Below, piece by piece: positions 9,319-20,000 of a DNA stretch of 64,000 nucleotides; position 1 is the first letter of the stretch, and every line of letters begins with the position of its first letter. The stretch lies in contig CANQSB010000014.1 in the NCBI GenBank assembly GCA_947626435.1, positions 1-64,000 of the forward strand, read 5' to 3'. Source of the stretch: an uncultured Lachnospiraceae bacterium (GTDB lineage Bacteria; Bacillota; Clostridia; Lachnospirales; Lachnospiraceae). The position numbers and the translations under genes were made by a program. The notes beneath the pieces are model-generated. The model ran no database searches. It was not told the origin of the DNA and was given only the letters and a program-made list of their open reading frames with translations.

Positions 9319-11493
9319 ATGGGTACAGAGGAAAATTACTTGGACAGTTTACTTAAGTCAATAAGCGAACCGCGAGGTGAAAAATCCACAGATGATGGTA
9401 GAACTGACGGAGAAATAGCGCTTGACGCGCCTGAAATACCGGAGGCGGAGCCGGAGGTAGCGCTTTCTGCGCCTGAAATGCCGGAGGCGGAGCCAGAGGT
9501 AGAGCTTTCTGCGCTTGAAGTTCCGGAAATGGAGCCGGAGGTAGAGCTTCCTGCGCTTGAAATGCCGGAAACGGAGCCGGAGATAGAGCTTTCCGATAAC
9601 GAGCTTTCTGATATAGAGCTTCACGAAGTAGAGGCTTCGGCTGTTGAAATTCCGGAAGCAGGGTCAGGCGGCATGGAGGGCAGGTTGAGTCAGGACGAAA
9701 TTTCAAATCTGCTCTCACAAGTCTTGGATGATGTCGGAGAGACCGAAAGCGACGCTGCGAGTGGTGCGGACAGCGAGGATATTATGGATGCTGTACCGGC
9801 AGATGAAGACGATACGGGAATCATTGGGGATATAAGCGACATAAGCATTGACGGGCTTGGTGAGGCGATACAGTCTGAAACGGAGACAGAGATTGCGGGT
9901 GAGCTGAATATTGATGAGCTGAGTATAGATGAACTGGAGCAGGGAGAGGATATCGGGGTTTCTTCGGATAGCGTCCAATCAGCAGCAGGCGGACTGGGCG
10001 CAGATGAGGAAGAATTGAATATCAACGATGTAAGCTTTGATGATGTGAAGTCTGATGAAAACGGTACTGATACTGTAAAGGCAGATGCAGGCGTTCTTGA
10101 TGACGAGCTTAATTTGGATGATATTTTTGCCTCAATTTCAGATGAGGAGGCTCCTGCGGCAGAGGAGAAGCCGGCTGAAGTTGATAATGAGGACGATGAT
10201 GATGACGACTTTTCTGTTGATATACCCGATATTGAGACTATTGATATAAATGCCCCCCTGACTGACGGAGGAGCGGAGCTTGGGATAGACAAGGAAGATT
10301 CGGATGACGGCATGGATGATGTGCTAAGCCTCCTTGATCAAGAAGGGGATTTAGATTTGACTGAAATAAAGGATATGCTCAAAAAGGATGATAACCATGA
10401 ACCGCTTCAAGACGATATGATGGATATGCTTAGCAAAATGGCTGATAATGAAAAAGCGTTTGTGGATGCGGGCAGGATGGAGGATACTGACGACAGCGAC
10501 GAGGGGGCGCCTAAGCCGAATATAGATGTAGTTAAGCGTGTGGAGAACAAAAAGGCTGAGAGGGCGGAAGCCGAGGCGGAAAAAACGAAAAAAGGAAAGA
10601 AAAAGAAAGCTTCCAAGAAAAAGAAAAAGGGTGATAATGAGGCTGAGGAGGAAGCGATTGCGGCTACAGAGGAAAAGACTGAAAAGAAACCCGGCGTGAT
10701 GGGTAAATTCTTCAATATGCTTACCGAAGATTTGGTGCCTGAGCCTACCGAGGAGGAGCTTGAGGCGGAAAAGGCGGCAAAGGAAGCTAAGAAGCAAGAA
10801 AACCTTACCAAGAAAGAGGAAGAAAAGGCAGCAAAGGAGGAGGCTAAGAAAGCTAAGGCTGAGGAGAAAGAGGCAGCAAAGAAGGCTAAAGCGGCAGAGG
10901 CGGAGCAGAAAAAGAAAGAGAAAAAAGCGGCAAAGGAAGCCAAGCTTGCGGCGAAAAGGGCTAAAGAGGCAGCAAAGCCTCCAATCAAGCGTATACCGCC
11001 CAAAAAGCTTATGGCTGGGGCGCTGTTTGGAGCGACAGTGTTTGCAGCGATTATGATAGCGACAAATATATTGTCGGAGCAAGGATATATTCAAAAGGCG
11101 AAAAGGGCGTATTATAACGGTGATTATATGACGGCATACCAAGCTACATATGGTATGAAGCTCAACTCGTCAGATGATATCATTAAGGGCAGCAGTGCGG
11201 CGATACTCAAGATGGAGCGCAAATATGACTCATATAAAAACAATATGAAGATTGGGCGTGAGCTTGAGGCGTTGGATGCACTTGTAAGCAGCTTTTTGAC
11301 CTATGATTATATCAACACAGATGCTGAACAGTACGGGGTGCTGGATGAGGTTAATGCCATAAAGGATGAAATATTGAATATACTTTCGTCTGATTATGGA
11401 CTTGACGAGGCGGCGGCTAGGGAGCTGTTGCTGATAGAAGATCCGCTTTCGTATTCAATGGCGCTTAATGATATTATAAATAATAAACCGTAA
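9319..11493 (+). CDS. large acidic/lysine-rich repeat membrane protein of unknown function
   Basis: 724 aa. Four 14-aa tandem repeats, a long acidic region, a Lys/Ala/Glu-rich helix, one TM and about 140 aa C-terminal. Confidence 0.65.
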   Translation: MGTEENYLDSLLKSISEPRGEKSTDDGRTDGEIALDAPEIPEAEPEVALSAPEMPEAEPEVELSALEVPEMEPEVELPALEMPETEPEIELSDNELSDIELHEVEASAVEIPEAGSGGMEGRLSQDEISNLLSQVLDDVGETESDAASGADSEDIMDAVPADEDDTGIIGDISDISIDGLGEAIQSETETEIAGELNIDELSIDELEQGEDIGVSSDSVQSAAGGLGADEEELNINDVSFDDVKSDENGTDTVKADAGVLDDELNLDDIFASISDEEAPAAEEKPAEVDNEDDDDDDFSVDIPDIETIDINAPLTDGGAELGIDKEDSDDGMDDVLSLLDQEGDLDLTEIKDMLKKDDNHEPLQDDMMDMLSKMADNEKAFVDAGRMEDTDDSDEGAPKPNIDVVKRVENKKAERAEAEAEKTKKGKKKKASKKKKKGDNEAEEEAIAATEEKTEKKPGVMGKFFNMLTEDLVPEPTEEELEAEKAAKEAKKQENLTKKEEEKAAKEEAKKAKAEEKEAAKKAKAAEAEQKKKEKKAAKEAKLAAKRAKEAAKPPIKRIPPKKLMAGALFGATVFAAIMIATNILSEQGYIQKAKRAYYNGDYMTAYQATYGMKLNSSDDIIKGSSAAILKMERKYDSYKNNMKIGRELEALDALVSSFLTYDYINTDAEQYGVLDEVNAIKDEILNILSSDYGLDEAAARELLLIEDPLSYSMALNDIINNKP
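9430..9597 (+). repeat. four tandem 42-nt in-frame repeats
   Basis: Translates as PEIPEAEPEVALSA / PEMPEAEPEVELSA / LEVPEMEPEVELPA / LEMPETEPEIELSD. Confidence 0.85.
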
Positions 11494-11568
11494 ACAACAG
11501 CCTTGACTGATGAGGTCAGGGCTTGTTTGGTTTGCGGATTAGGCGAAGCGGAGAAAGTGAGGCAGGGA

Positions 11569-12180
11569 ATGGTAGCGATTATCGATTATGACGCAGGCAA
11601 TACAAAGAGTGTGGAAAAGGCGATAATGTCGCTTGGTGAGCAGGCGCTTATTACGAGGGACAAGGATACTATATTAAGGGCGGACAAGGTAATACTGCCG
11701 GGAGTAGGCGCGTTTGGCGATGCCATGGAGAAGCTTAGGACTTACGGACTTATTGAGGTAATCAAGAGCGTGGTGGAAAAGAATACTCCTTTTTTGGGCA
11801 TATGCCTCGGATTGCAGCTATTGTTTGAAGCGAGTGAAGAGGCTGAAGGAGTTGAAGGACTTGGCATTTTAAAGGGAAAAATCGTGCATATTCCTGATAA
11901 GGGCTTAAAGGTGCCGCAGATAGGCTGGAACTCGCTTAGTTTCCCTAACAGGGGCAGGCTTTTTGAGGGAATTGACGAGGGAGCTTATGTGTATTTTGTA
12001 CACTCATATTATTTAAAAGCGGACGAGCCTGATATAGTGACAGCAACGACAGAGTATGTTGCGCTTATTCATGCTTCGGTTGAGAAAGGTAATGTCTTTG
12101 CATGCCAGTTTCACCCTGAGAAAAGTTCGGCGGTCGGGCTTAAAATACTGAAAAACTTTGTTGAACTGGAGGTGGACTAG
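11569..12180 (+). CDS. hisH: imidazole glycerol phosphate synthase, glutaminase subunit
   Basis: [50 protein letters not shown]. Followed by hisF. Confidence 0.95.
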   Translation: MVAIIDYDAGNTKSVEKAIMSLGEQALITRDKDTILRADKVILPGVGAFGDAMEKLRTYGLIEVIKSVVEKNTPFLGICLGLQLLFEASEEAEGVEGLGILKGKIVHIPDKGLKVPQIGWNSLSFPNRGRLFEGIDEGAYVYFVHSYYLKADEPDIVTATTEYVALIHASVEKGNVFACQFHPEKSSAVGLKILKNFVELEVD

Positions 12181-12182
12181 CG

Positions 12183-12944
12183 GTGCTTACCAAGAGAATT
12201 ATTCCCTGTCTTGATGTGAATAACGGCAGAGTGGTGAAAGGGGTAAATTTTGTAAATCTCATCGATGCGGGTGACCCTGTGGAGATAGCGGCAGCATATG
12301 ACAAGGCGGGGGCTGACGAGGTAGTTTTTCTTGATATTACGGCATCCTCTGACAATCGTGCCACCAAGGTTGATATGGTGCGAAAGGTAGCTGAGAAGGT
12401 TTTTATACCGTTTACAGTCGGCGGCGGCATACGGACGGTTGACGACTTCAAGGCTATTCTGCGCGAAGGAGCTGACAAGGTAGCGGTAAACAGTGCGGCG
12501 ATTATGAATCCTTCGCTCATAAGTGAGGCGGCTGACAAATTTGGAAGCCAGTGTGTGGTGGTGGCTATAGATGCCAAGCGGCGTTCAGACGGTTCAGGCT
12601 GGAATGTATTCAAAAACGGCGGGCGCGTGGACATGGGCATTGATGCCGTCGAGTGGGCGATAAAGGCAAATGAATTGGGAGCGGGCGAGATACTTTTGAC
12701 AAGCATGGATTGTGATGGTACGAAGAATGGGTATGATATAGAGCTCACAAGGACGATTTCAGAGAATGTGTCAATACCCGTAATTGCGTCAGGAGGCGCG
12801 GGAAAGCTTGAGCATTTTTATGAGGCGCTTGATACAGGCAAAGCGGACGCGGCGCTTGCTGCATCGCTGTTTCATTTCAAGGAGCTTGAGATTGCAGAGG
12901 TAAAAAAATATTTGCGTGAAAAAGGTGTGTCGGTCAGGCTTTAG
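12183..12944 (+). CDS. hisF: imidazole glycerol phosphate synthase, cyclase subunit
   Basis: [45 protein letters not shown]. Confidence 0.96.
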   Translation: MLTKRIIPCLDVNNGRVVKGVNFVNLIDAGDPVEIAAAYDKAGADEVVFLDITASSDNRATKVDMVRKVAEKVFIPFTVGGGIRTVDDFKAILREGADKVAVNSAAIMNPSLISEAADKFGSQCVVVAIDAKRRSDGSGWNVFKNGGRVDMGIDAVEWAIKANELGAGEILLTSMDCDGTKNGYDIELTRTISENVSIPVIASGGAGKLEHFYEALDTGKADAALAASLFHFKELEIAEVKKYLREKGVSVRL

Positions 12945-13003
12945 GCACTTTCCGGAAAGGGTGTATATATTTGAACTACGAAAGCAGTGTGGAGGGATTA
13001 AAT

Positions 13004-13681
13004 ATGGCAATGATTAATAATGACTGGCTGCCCGCAATTAAGGGCGAGTTTAGCAAGCCGTACTATAAGGAGCTTTTTGCATTTGTGAAGGATGAATATA
13101 GCAAGACTGTGATTTATCCGCCGGCGGATGATATTTTTAATGCGTTCCATTTTACGCCGCTTAGCAAGGTCAAAGTGGTTATACTTGGGCAGGATCCTTA
13201 TGTTTATGAAAATCAGGCACATGGTCTTAGTTTTTCTGTACCGCTCAGTCAGAAGAAAATTCCACCTTCATTACTGGATATATACAAGGAATTGAACGAT
13301 GATTTGGGATGTTACATACCAAACAATGGTTATCTGAAAAAATGGGCGGATCAGGGCGTGCTTTTGCTCAATACAGTGCTTACGGTCCGCGCGCATCAGA
13401 TAAATTCCCATAAGGGACATGGCTGGGAGCAGTTTACTGACGCGGTGATACAGGCGGTAAATGCTCAAGATAGGCCGATTGTGTATATGCTTTGGGGAAA
13501 ACCTGCGCAGAGTAAGGCACCGATGCTTACTAATCACAAACATCTTATTTTGAAAGCTGCGCATCCGAGCCCGATGTCGGCGCATTATGGATTTTTTGGA
13601 TGTAAGCATTTTAGTCAGGCAAACGCGTTTCTGGAGGAAAATGGAGTAGAGCCGATAGACTGGCAGATTGAGAATATTTGA
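13004..13681 (+). CDS. ung: uracil-DNA glycosylase
   Basis: VILGQDPYVYENQAHGLSFSV and AAHPSPMSAHYGFFG. Start chosen behind GGAGGG. Confidence 0.95.
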   Translation: MAMINNDWLPAIKGEFSKPYYKELFAFVKDEYSKTVIYPPADDIFNAFHFTPLSKVKVVILGQDPYVYENQAHGLSFSVPLSQKKIPPSLLDIYKELNDDLGCYIPNNGYLKKWADQGVLLLNTVLTVRAHQINSHKGHGWEQFTDAVIQAVNAQDRPIVYMLWGKPAQSKAPMLTNHKHLILKAAHPSPMSAHYGFFGCKHFSQANAFLEENGVEPIDWQIENI

Positions 13682-13693
13682 TATCAAACAACA

Positions 13694-13793
13694 GGGGCTG
13701 TCGCACTAAGGAACATAGACGCAAGGCATAGTATTGTTTGCTTTAGACACAATGCCATAGCTTGTATGCATAATCCTTATTGCGACAGCCTCT
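13694..13793. repeat. about 100-bp imperfect palindrome between convergent genes
   Basis: GGCTGTCGCACTAAGGA pairs with TCCTTATTGCGACAGCC (one mismatch). Inner arms CAAGGCATAGTATTGT / ACAATGCCATAGCTTG also partly pair. Confidence 0.75.
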
Positions 13794-13814
13794 CGTTAAT
13801 TTTTGTCGGCAGTC

Positions 13815-14585
13815 TTATCTGGCAAGCCATCCGCCATCTACGGCAACGGTAAAGCCATGAACATATGCGGCGGCATCAGAGGCAAGGAAGATAGCCGCGC
13901 CTGCGACATCCTCAGGCGTGCCCCAGCGTCCTGCGGGTATGCGTCCAAGTATTTCCTCGCTGCGCTGCTCGTCACTGCGGAGATTGTCGGTGTTATGGGT
14001 AGCCATGTAGCCCGGAGCTATGGCATTTACATTTATGTTGTGTGACGCCCATTCGTTTGCAAGGGCTCTGGTAAGACCGAGAACGGCGCTCTTGCTTGAG
14101 GTATAGGCAGGAACCCTTATGCCGCCTTGATAGCTCAGCATAGATGCTATGTTTATGATTTTGCCGCCCTTGCCGTCGGCAATCCATTCCTTTGCAAAAG
14201 TCTGGCAGAGGAAAAATACCATTTTTTCGTTTAAATCAATGACTGAATCCCAGTCTTCCATAGTGACATCTATGGCATCGCATCTCTTGATGATACCGGC
14301 GTTGTTTACGAGGATATCTACGCGTCCAAACGCTTTTTTGGCTTCCTCGGCTATATGGGGTATCACATTTATATCTGACATATCGGCGATGACTTCCTTG
14401 AAGCTTCCTTCAAATGCGGCGATTTTGCCTGCCGTTTCCTCACAGATGCGCCTTGCCACGCCGACAACATTAGCGCCTGCCTTGGCGAACGCTACGCAGA
14501 TGCCTTGCCCCAAGCCTGTGTTTGCACCCGTCACAAGTGCGGTTTTTCCTGATAAAGAAAACATACTTAAATTTGGTTCAAACAT
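13815..14585 (-). CDS. kduD: SDR oxidoreductase, KduD/gluconate 5-dehydrogenase-like
   Basis: MFSLSGKTALVTGANTGLGQGI, LVNNAGIIKR, YTSSKSAVLGLTRALANEW, VAVDGGWLAR. Confidence 0.8.
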   Translation of the reverse strand: MFEPNLSMFSLSGKTALVTGANTGLGQGICVAFAKAGANVVGVARRICEETAGKIAAFEGSFKEVIADMSDINVIPHIAEEAKKAFGRVDILVNNAGIIKRCDAIDVTMEDWDSVIDLNEKMVFFLCQTFAKEWIADGKGGKIINIASMLSYQGGIRVPAYTSSKSAVLGLTRALANEWASHNINVNAIAPGYMATHNTDNLRSDEQRSEEILGRIPAGRWGTPEDVAGAAIFLASDAAAYVHGFTVAVDGGWLAR

Positions 14586-14875
14586 AATTACAAATACCTC
14601 CTAAAATTTAAAACAGTGTTTATGTACAGCCATTAATTAATATTATATAGGTAAGTTGAGGATAAATCAAACATATTTGGCGAAAATATTTGACGAAAAG
14701 CGCTAAAAAATTAGTGAAGGTTGGCTGATAATATGGTAAAATAACATTAAGTGTATATAAAGCCCTTGTTAGGCGCTGTTATTAGTAAGGTTGTCAAGAT
14801 AAGAGGTTATAATAGAAAAGATAAAAATTAAGAAATTTTTATTGCGCAAAAGTATGCGCAGAAAAGGGGGTTGTC

Positions 14876-16363
14876 ATGTTAGAGAAAATTGATTTGACAA
14901 AGTCGCTTGGCAAAAAGGAGTACAAGGCGAAAATGGCTGAGCTTGAGCCAAAGCTTGCCCAGCTCCAAAGAGATCTCAAAAATATGGGTGTGCCCGTTAT
15001 GATTGTTTTTGAGGGCTTTGGCGCGGCAGGCAAGGGTACTCAGATAAACCGCCTGATAGAGGCGCTTGACCCAAGAGGCTTTACAGTGTATTCCACAGAC
15101 GCGGAGACAAGTGAGGAAGCAATGCACCCGTTTTTGTGGCGTTTCTGGACAAAGACACCAGAGAAGGGCAGGATAGCCGTATTTGACAGGAGCTGGTACA
15201 GAAAGCTTTTGGTGGACAGATACGATAAAAAAACGCCTAAAAAGGACATTCCCATAGTTTTGGAGGACATAAAGAGCTTTGAAAAGCAGCTCACTGACGG
15301 CGGTACTATGCTCATAAAGTTTTTTCTTGATATATCGGAGCATGAGCAGAAGAAGCGCTTTAAAAAGCTGATGGAAAAGAAAGCGACAAAATGGCGCGTG
15401 ACGGAAAAGGATTTGGACAGAAACAAGCATTTTGACAAATATTTGGAGATGGCGGACGAAATGCTTACCAAGACAGACACTGAATATGCGCCCTGGACAA
15501 TCGTGGAGGCTGATGATGAGCGGTTTGCCACAGTGAAGATACTGACCATGGTGGTCAATGCCTTTAAGGAACGCCGTAAAAAGGAAAAATCACTTGTAAA
15601 GCCAGAGATAGACGGCAAATTTAACGGCGCAAGCTTAAATGATAGTGTGCTTAAAAAGGTAGACCTTTCAAAGAAACTCAGCAAAAAAGAATACGAAAAG
15701 CGCGTTGACGAGCTGCAGAAACGCCTGAAACTCCTGCACAGCAGGCTTTATGCGGAGCGAATACCCGTAGTGCTTGCATTTGAAGGCTGGGACGCAGGCG
15801 GTAAGGGAGGCGCGATAAAGCGTCTTACGAGGGCGCTTGATCCGAGGGGTTACGCGGTAAATCCGACAAGCTCACCTAATGATATAGAACGCGCGCATCA
15901 TTATCTGTGGCGTTTCTGGACTAAAATGCCAAAAGACGGGCATATCGCCATTTTTGACAGGACATGGTACGGAAGGGTTATGGTGGAGCGTATAGAGGGC
16001 TTTTGCTCTACGCAGGATTGGCAGCGCGCTTACAAGGAAATGAACGAGATGGAGCAGCAGCTTGTAAACCATGGCGCGATAGTGATTAAATTCTGGCTGC
16101 ACATAGACAAGGACGAGCAGGCGCGCCGCTTCAAGGACAGGCAGGACAACCCTGAAAAGAGCTGGAAGATTACGGACGAGGATTGGCGCAACCGCGAGAA
16201 ATGGGAGCTATACGAGCAGGCGGTTGACGATATGCTTGTAAAGACGTCGACGGCGAATGCGCCATGGGTAATAGTGGAGGGCAATGACAAGTATTATGCG
16301 CGCGTCAAAGTGCTTGAAACTGTGGTAAACGCGATTGAAGAGCGGTTGAAAAAGGAAAAATAA
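14876..16363 (+). CDS. pap: double-domain PPK2 polyphosphate kinase, polyphosphate:AMP phosphotransferase-like
   Basis: Two PPK2 copies: EGFGAAGKGTQINRLIEALDPRGF and EGWDAGGKGGAIKRLTRALDPRGY, each with LWRFWTKxP and FDRxWY. Confidence 0.9.
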   Translation: MLEKIDLTKSLGKKEYKAKMAELEPKLAQLQRDLKNMGVPVMIVFEGFGAAGKGTQINRLIEALDPRGFTVYSTDAETSEEAMHPFLWRFWTKTPEKGRIAVFDRSWYRKLLVDRYDKKTPKKDIPIVLEDIKSFEKQLTDGGTMLIKFFLDISEHEQKKRFKKLMEKKATKWRVTEKDLDRNKHFDKYLEMADEMLTKTDTEYAPWTIVEADDERFATVKILTMVVNAFKERRKKEKSLVKPEIDGKFNGASLNDSVLKKVDLSKKLSKKEYEKRVDELQKRLKLLHSRLYAERIPVVLAFEGWDAGGKGGAIKRLTRALDPRGYAVNPTSSPNDIERAHHYLWRFWTKMPKDGHIAIFDRTWYGRVMVERIEGFCSTQDWQRAYKEMNEMEQQLVNHGAIVIKFWLHIDKDEQARRFKDRQDNPEKSWKITDEDWRNREKWELYEQAVDDMLVKTSTANAPWVIVEGNDKYYARVKVLETVVNAIEERLKKEK

Positions 16364-16394
16364 GAAAAAGCAAATAGGGCAAGGAGGAATTTTT

Positions 16395-17000
16395 ATGAAT
16401 AAGAACGCAATGCACAAAATAACATATGGTTTGTATATACTTACGGCTAAGGAGGGGGAAAAGGATAACGGCTGTATTGTAAATACGGTTTGTCAGGTCA
16501 CGTCTGAACCTAACCGCATAGCGGTAGCGGTAAATAAGGGCAATTACACGCATGACATGATACAGCGCACGGGCGTGTTCAATGTGTCGGTGCTTACTGA
16601 AAAATCAAAATTTGACACCTACAAGCACTGGGGATTTCAGAGCGGCAAGGATGTGGACAAGGCGGAGCAGATAAGCTTTAAACGCTCTGAAAACGGGCTT
16701 ATTTATATTACGGAGGAAACAAACGCTTATATTTCCGCAAAGGTACTTTCTACGGTGGATTTGGGAACACACACATTATTTATAGCCGATGTGACGGATG
16801 CGGACGTATTGGGGGAGGACGAGTCGGTATCATACGGTTTTTACCAGAAAAACATCAAATCAGCGCCCAAGGCTGCCGAGGCGCAGAAAAAAGGCTTTAT
16901 CTGCACTGTGTGCGGTTACATATATGAAGGCGATACCCTGCCCGACGATTTCATCTGCCCATGGTGCAAGCATCCTGCATCAGACTTTCAGCCCTTATAA
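16395..17000 (+). CDS. flavin reductase-rubredoxin fusion (high-molecular-weight rubredoxin type)
   Basis: N-terminal flavin reductase-like domain and C-terminal rubredoxin FICTVCGYIYEGD...FICPWCKHPASDFQPL. Confidence 0.9.
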   Translation: MNKNAMHKITYGLYILTAKEGEKDNGCIVNTVCQVTSEPNRIAVAVNKGNYTHDMIQRTGVFNVSVLTEKSKFDTYKHWGFQSGKDVDKAEQISFKRSENGLIYITEETNAYISAKVLSTVDLGTHTLFIADVTDADVLGEDESVSYGFYQKNIKSAPKAAEAQKKGFICTVCGYIYEGDTLPDDFICPWCKHPASDFQPL

Positions 17001-17134
17001 GGCGGAGTGAGGGCACTTGATTGTCGTTGTGGGCGCAATATGGCTTCATACTTTAAGCCGCGGCAGGGCTATTTGAGCCATAGCGGACATATATTTTTAT
17101 TAAAGCCTTCATACTAAAAAGGAAATAAAAATAT

Positions 17135-18388
17135 ATGGATATAAAAAAGCGATTGTTATTGACTGCGTTGGTTTTAACGTTGACACTGGGCTGCGTAAGC
17201 TCGCCCTCGCAAAATGCATATGCTCAGACGCCTGATTTAAAGCTGTACGCAAAGGCGGCAGTGCTTATGGATGCGGACACGGGGCGCGTGCTTTATGAGC
17301 GCGACGGCAGCGAGCAGCTCGCCATGGCAAGCACGACAAAGATAATGACGCTTATAGTGACGCTTGAAAACGCCAATCTTGAGGACACCGTAGAGGTGTC
17401 CTCTTATGCGGCATCTATGCCCGACGTGCAGTTAAACATACGGGAAGGAGAGCAGTACAGGCTAAAGGATTTGACGTATTCCCTTATGCTGGAGTCGCAC
17501 AACGACAGCGCCGTGGCGATAGCGGAGCATGTAGGCGGCAGCGTAGAAAAATTTGCGGCAATGATGAACAAAAAAGCGCGAGAGATAGGTTGCAGGGACA
17601 CATATTTTATTACGCCAAACGGACTTGACGCTACGGACGGCGACAAATTCCATTGCACGACGGCGCATGACTTGGCGCTTATAATGTCGTACTGTATCAC
17701 AAAATCTCCTCAAAAAGAGCAATTCCTTGAAATAACACGCACTCCCTCATATTCCTTTACAGACATATCGGGCAAAAGAAACTTTAGCTGTACGAATCAT
17801 AACGCCTTTCTAAATATGATGCAAGGCGCGCTCTCAGGCAAAACAGGCTTTACGAACAGGGCGGGCTATTGCTATGTCGGAGCTCTGCAGCGTGACGGAA
17901 AGACGCTCGTGGTAGCTCTGCTTGCCTGCGGCTGGCCCAGTCATAAAACCTATAAATGGAGCGACACGAGGACGCTTATGGAATACGGGCTTGCCAATTA
18001 CGATTTTAGGTCGCTTGACGAGGTCGCGATGCCAAAGCAGACATTGGAGCCCATACCGATACATGGGGCAAAGGGCAATGGTATAAATGAAATTGTGCTT
18101 GCAAATGTTAAACTTTTGGAGGCTGAAAATGCGGGAAACATAAAAAATGAAGGAAATTCTTCAAATACGGACAAAATATTGCTCAGGGATGATGAAAAAA
18201 TAACGGTAATCCTTCACAAGGTAAAGGAACTCAGCGCTCCCGTAAAAGCAGGTGACAAGGTCGGTCATGTAAGCTACCGCGTCGGAAACGACGAATTAAA
18301 GCGGTTAGACCTTGTAATCACGGAGAGCCGTGAGAAGATAGACTTCAACTGGTGTTTCAGGCAGGCGTTTATGCGTTGGACGCTGTAA
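17135..18388 (+). CDS. dacA: D-alanyl-D-alanine carboxypeptidase (DacA/PBP5 type)
   Basis: Signal peptide, MASTTKIMT (SxxK), SHNDSA (SxN), SGKTGFTNRAG (KTG). Confidence 0.93.
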   Translation: MDIKKRLLLTALVLTLTLGCVSSPSQNAYAQTPDLKLYAKAAVLMDADTGRVLYERDGSEQLAMASTTKIMTLIVTLENANLEDTVEVSSYAASMPDVQLNIREGEQYRLKDLTYSLMLESHNDSAVAIAEHVGGSVEKFAAMMNKKAREIGCRDTYFITPNGLDATDGDKFHCTTAHDLALIMSYCITKSPQKEQFLEITRTPSYSFTDISGKRNFSCTNHNAFLNMMQGALSGKTGFTNRAGYCYVGALQRDGKTLVVALLACGWPSHKTYKWSDTRTLMEYGLANYDFRSLDEVAMPKQTLEPIPIHGAKGNGINEIVLANVKLLEAENAGNIKNEGNSSNTDKILLRDDEKITVILHKVKELSAPVKAGDKVGHVSYRVGNDELKRLDLVITESREKIDFNWCFRQAFMRWTL

Positions 18389-18547
18389 AAAATAAAATTT
18401 TTCAAAATAAAATAACAAAAACATTAAATTTTACTAGGCGTATTGATTAATCTGTGTTATACTGGAAATGACGTGATTTTTGGAATATTTTGAAAAATTG
18501 CGTAATACAGTTTTTATTTTTTTAAATATAAAAATGGAGGTTATAAA

Positions 18548-19981
18548 ATGAGTACAACTTCAAGTCTGGCAAGTAAAAGAATTGAATCTTTACTTGATGA
18601 AAGCAGTTTCGTTGAAATTGGCGCGCTTGTTACGGCGAGAGCTACTGATTTCAATCTGAAACAAACCGAAACTCCTTCCGACGGCGTAGTGACGGGATAC
18701 GGAGTTATCAACGGTAATCTCGTATATGTGTATAGCCAGGACGCTTCAGTGCTGAACGGCTCGGTAGGCGAGATGCACGCTAAAAAGATTGTCGGGCTCT
18801 ATGACCTTGCCTTAAAGACAGGGGCGCCCGTTATCGGTCTTATCGATTCGGCAGGTCTTAGACTTCAGGAGGCGACCGACGCTCTGAATGCGTTTGGCGA
18901 GATATATCTCAAGCAAACGCTCGCGTCAGGGGTAATTCCGCAGATTACGGCGGTATTCGGTAGCTGCGGCGGCGGTCTTGCGCTTATTCCGACACTTACC
19001 GACTTCACTTTTATGGAGGGCTCAAAGGCGAAGCTTTTCGTAAATTCACCCAATGCGCTTGACGGCAACAATATCTCAAAATGCGATTCATCAAGCGCCG
19101 ACTTCCAGAGCAAGGAGAGCGGCATAGTTGACGTTGTCGCTGATGAGGCGGAGATTTTTGCAAAGATAAGGGAGCTCGTGTCACTGCTTCCCGCCAACAA
19201 TATGGATGACGCGTCAGGCACGGAATGTACGGACGACTTAAACAGAGTATGCGCCGACCTTGCAAACTGCGTCGGAGATACCTCCATTGCACTTTCAAAT
19301 ATTGCGGACGACAACGCTTTCTTTGAGGTTAAGGAAAATTACGCGAAGGATATGGTGACGGGCTTTATCAAGCTTAACGGTATCACGGTTGGCTGCGTGG
19401 CAAACCGCACGGAGGTTTACAACACAGAAGGCGAAGTGGATGAGAAGTTTGATGCCGTATTGTCAGCGGAGGGCTGCGAGAAGGCTTCCGAATTTATAAG
19501 CTTTTGCGACGCTTTCAACATTCCCGTGCTTTCGCTTACAAACGTAAAGGGTTACAAGGCTACAATGTGCAGCGAGAAGCGCATTGCCAAGGCAGTGGCA
19601 AAGCTCACCTACGCATTTGCAAACGCCACAGTGCCCAAGGTAAACGTCATCATAGGCAAGGCGTATGGCAGCGCGTACGTCGCTATGAACTCAAAGGCTA
19701 TCGGCGCGGATATCACTATCGCGTGGGCTGACGCTGAGATAGGCTCTATGGATGCGACTCTTGCCGCGAAGATTATGTATGAGGGACAAGGCGCTGACGT
19801 CATCAATGAAAAGGCTAAGGAGTACGCCGCATTGCAGACAAGCGCGGCAGGGGCGGCAAGGAGAGGTTATGTAGACCAGATTATCGAGGCTGCCGATACA
19901 AGGAAATATGTGATAGGCGCTTTTGAAATGCTCTACACAAAGAGAGCGCAGCGTCCTTCTAAGAAACACGGCACAGTCTAG
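18548..19981 (+). CDS. acyl-CoA carboxyltransferase-family subunit (MmdA/transcarboxylase 12S-like)
   Basis: Two crotonase-type halves (VIGLIDSAGLRLQEA, GSCGGGLALIPTLTDF; IGKAYGSAYVAMNSK). First gene of the biotin-dependent cluster. Confidence 0.85.
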   Translation: MSTTSSLASKRIESLLDESSFVEIGALVTARATDFNLKQTETPSDGVVTGYGVINGNLVYVYSQDASVLNGSVGEMHAKKIVGLYDLALKTGAPVIGLIDSAGLRLQEATDALNAFGEIYLKQTLASGVIPQITAVFGSCGGGLALIPTLTDFTFMEGSKAKLFVNSPNALDGNNISKCDSSSADFQSKESGIVDVVADEAEIFAKIRELVSLLPANNMDDASGTECTDDLNRVCADLANCVGDTSIALSNIADDNAFFEVKENYAKDMVTGFIKLNGITVGCVANRTEVYNTEGEVDEKFDAVLSAEGCEKASEFISFCDAFNIPVLSLTNVKGYKATMCSEKRIAKAVAKLTYAFANATVPKVNVIIGKAYGSAYVAMNSKAIGADITIAWADAEIGSMDATLAAKIMYEGQGADVINEKAKEYAALQTSAAGAARRGYVDQIIEAADTRKYVIGAFEMLYTKRAQRPSKKHGTV

Positions 19982-20000
19982 GAAAGGGTGAACGTTAATT

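Noticed and set aside
9690-10313. 207-aa Ser-rich ORF on the - strand
   Set aside because: Antisense of the acidic low-complexity region; no start signal or recognisable domain.
10351-11142. 263-aa Leu/Phe/Arg-rich ORF on the - strand
   Set aside because: Reverse complement of the Lys/Ala/Glu-rich region of the 9319-11493 gene; its composition is an artefact of that repeat.
12140-12748. 202-aa ORF on the - strand inside hisF
   Set aside because: Antisense of a clear hisF; Ser/Thr/Pro-rich composition is typical of shadow ORFs here.
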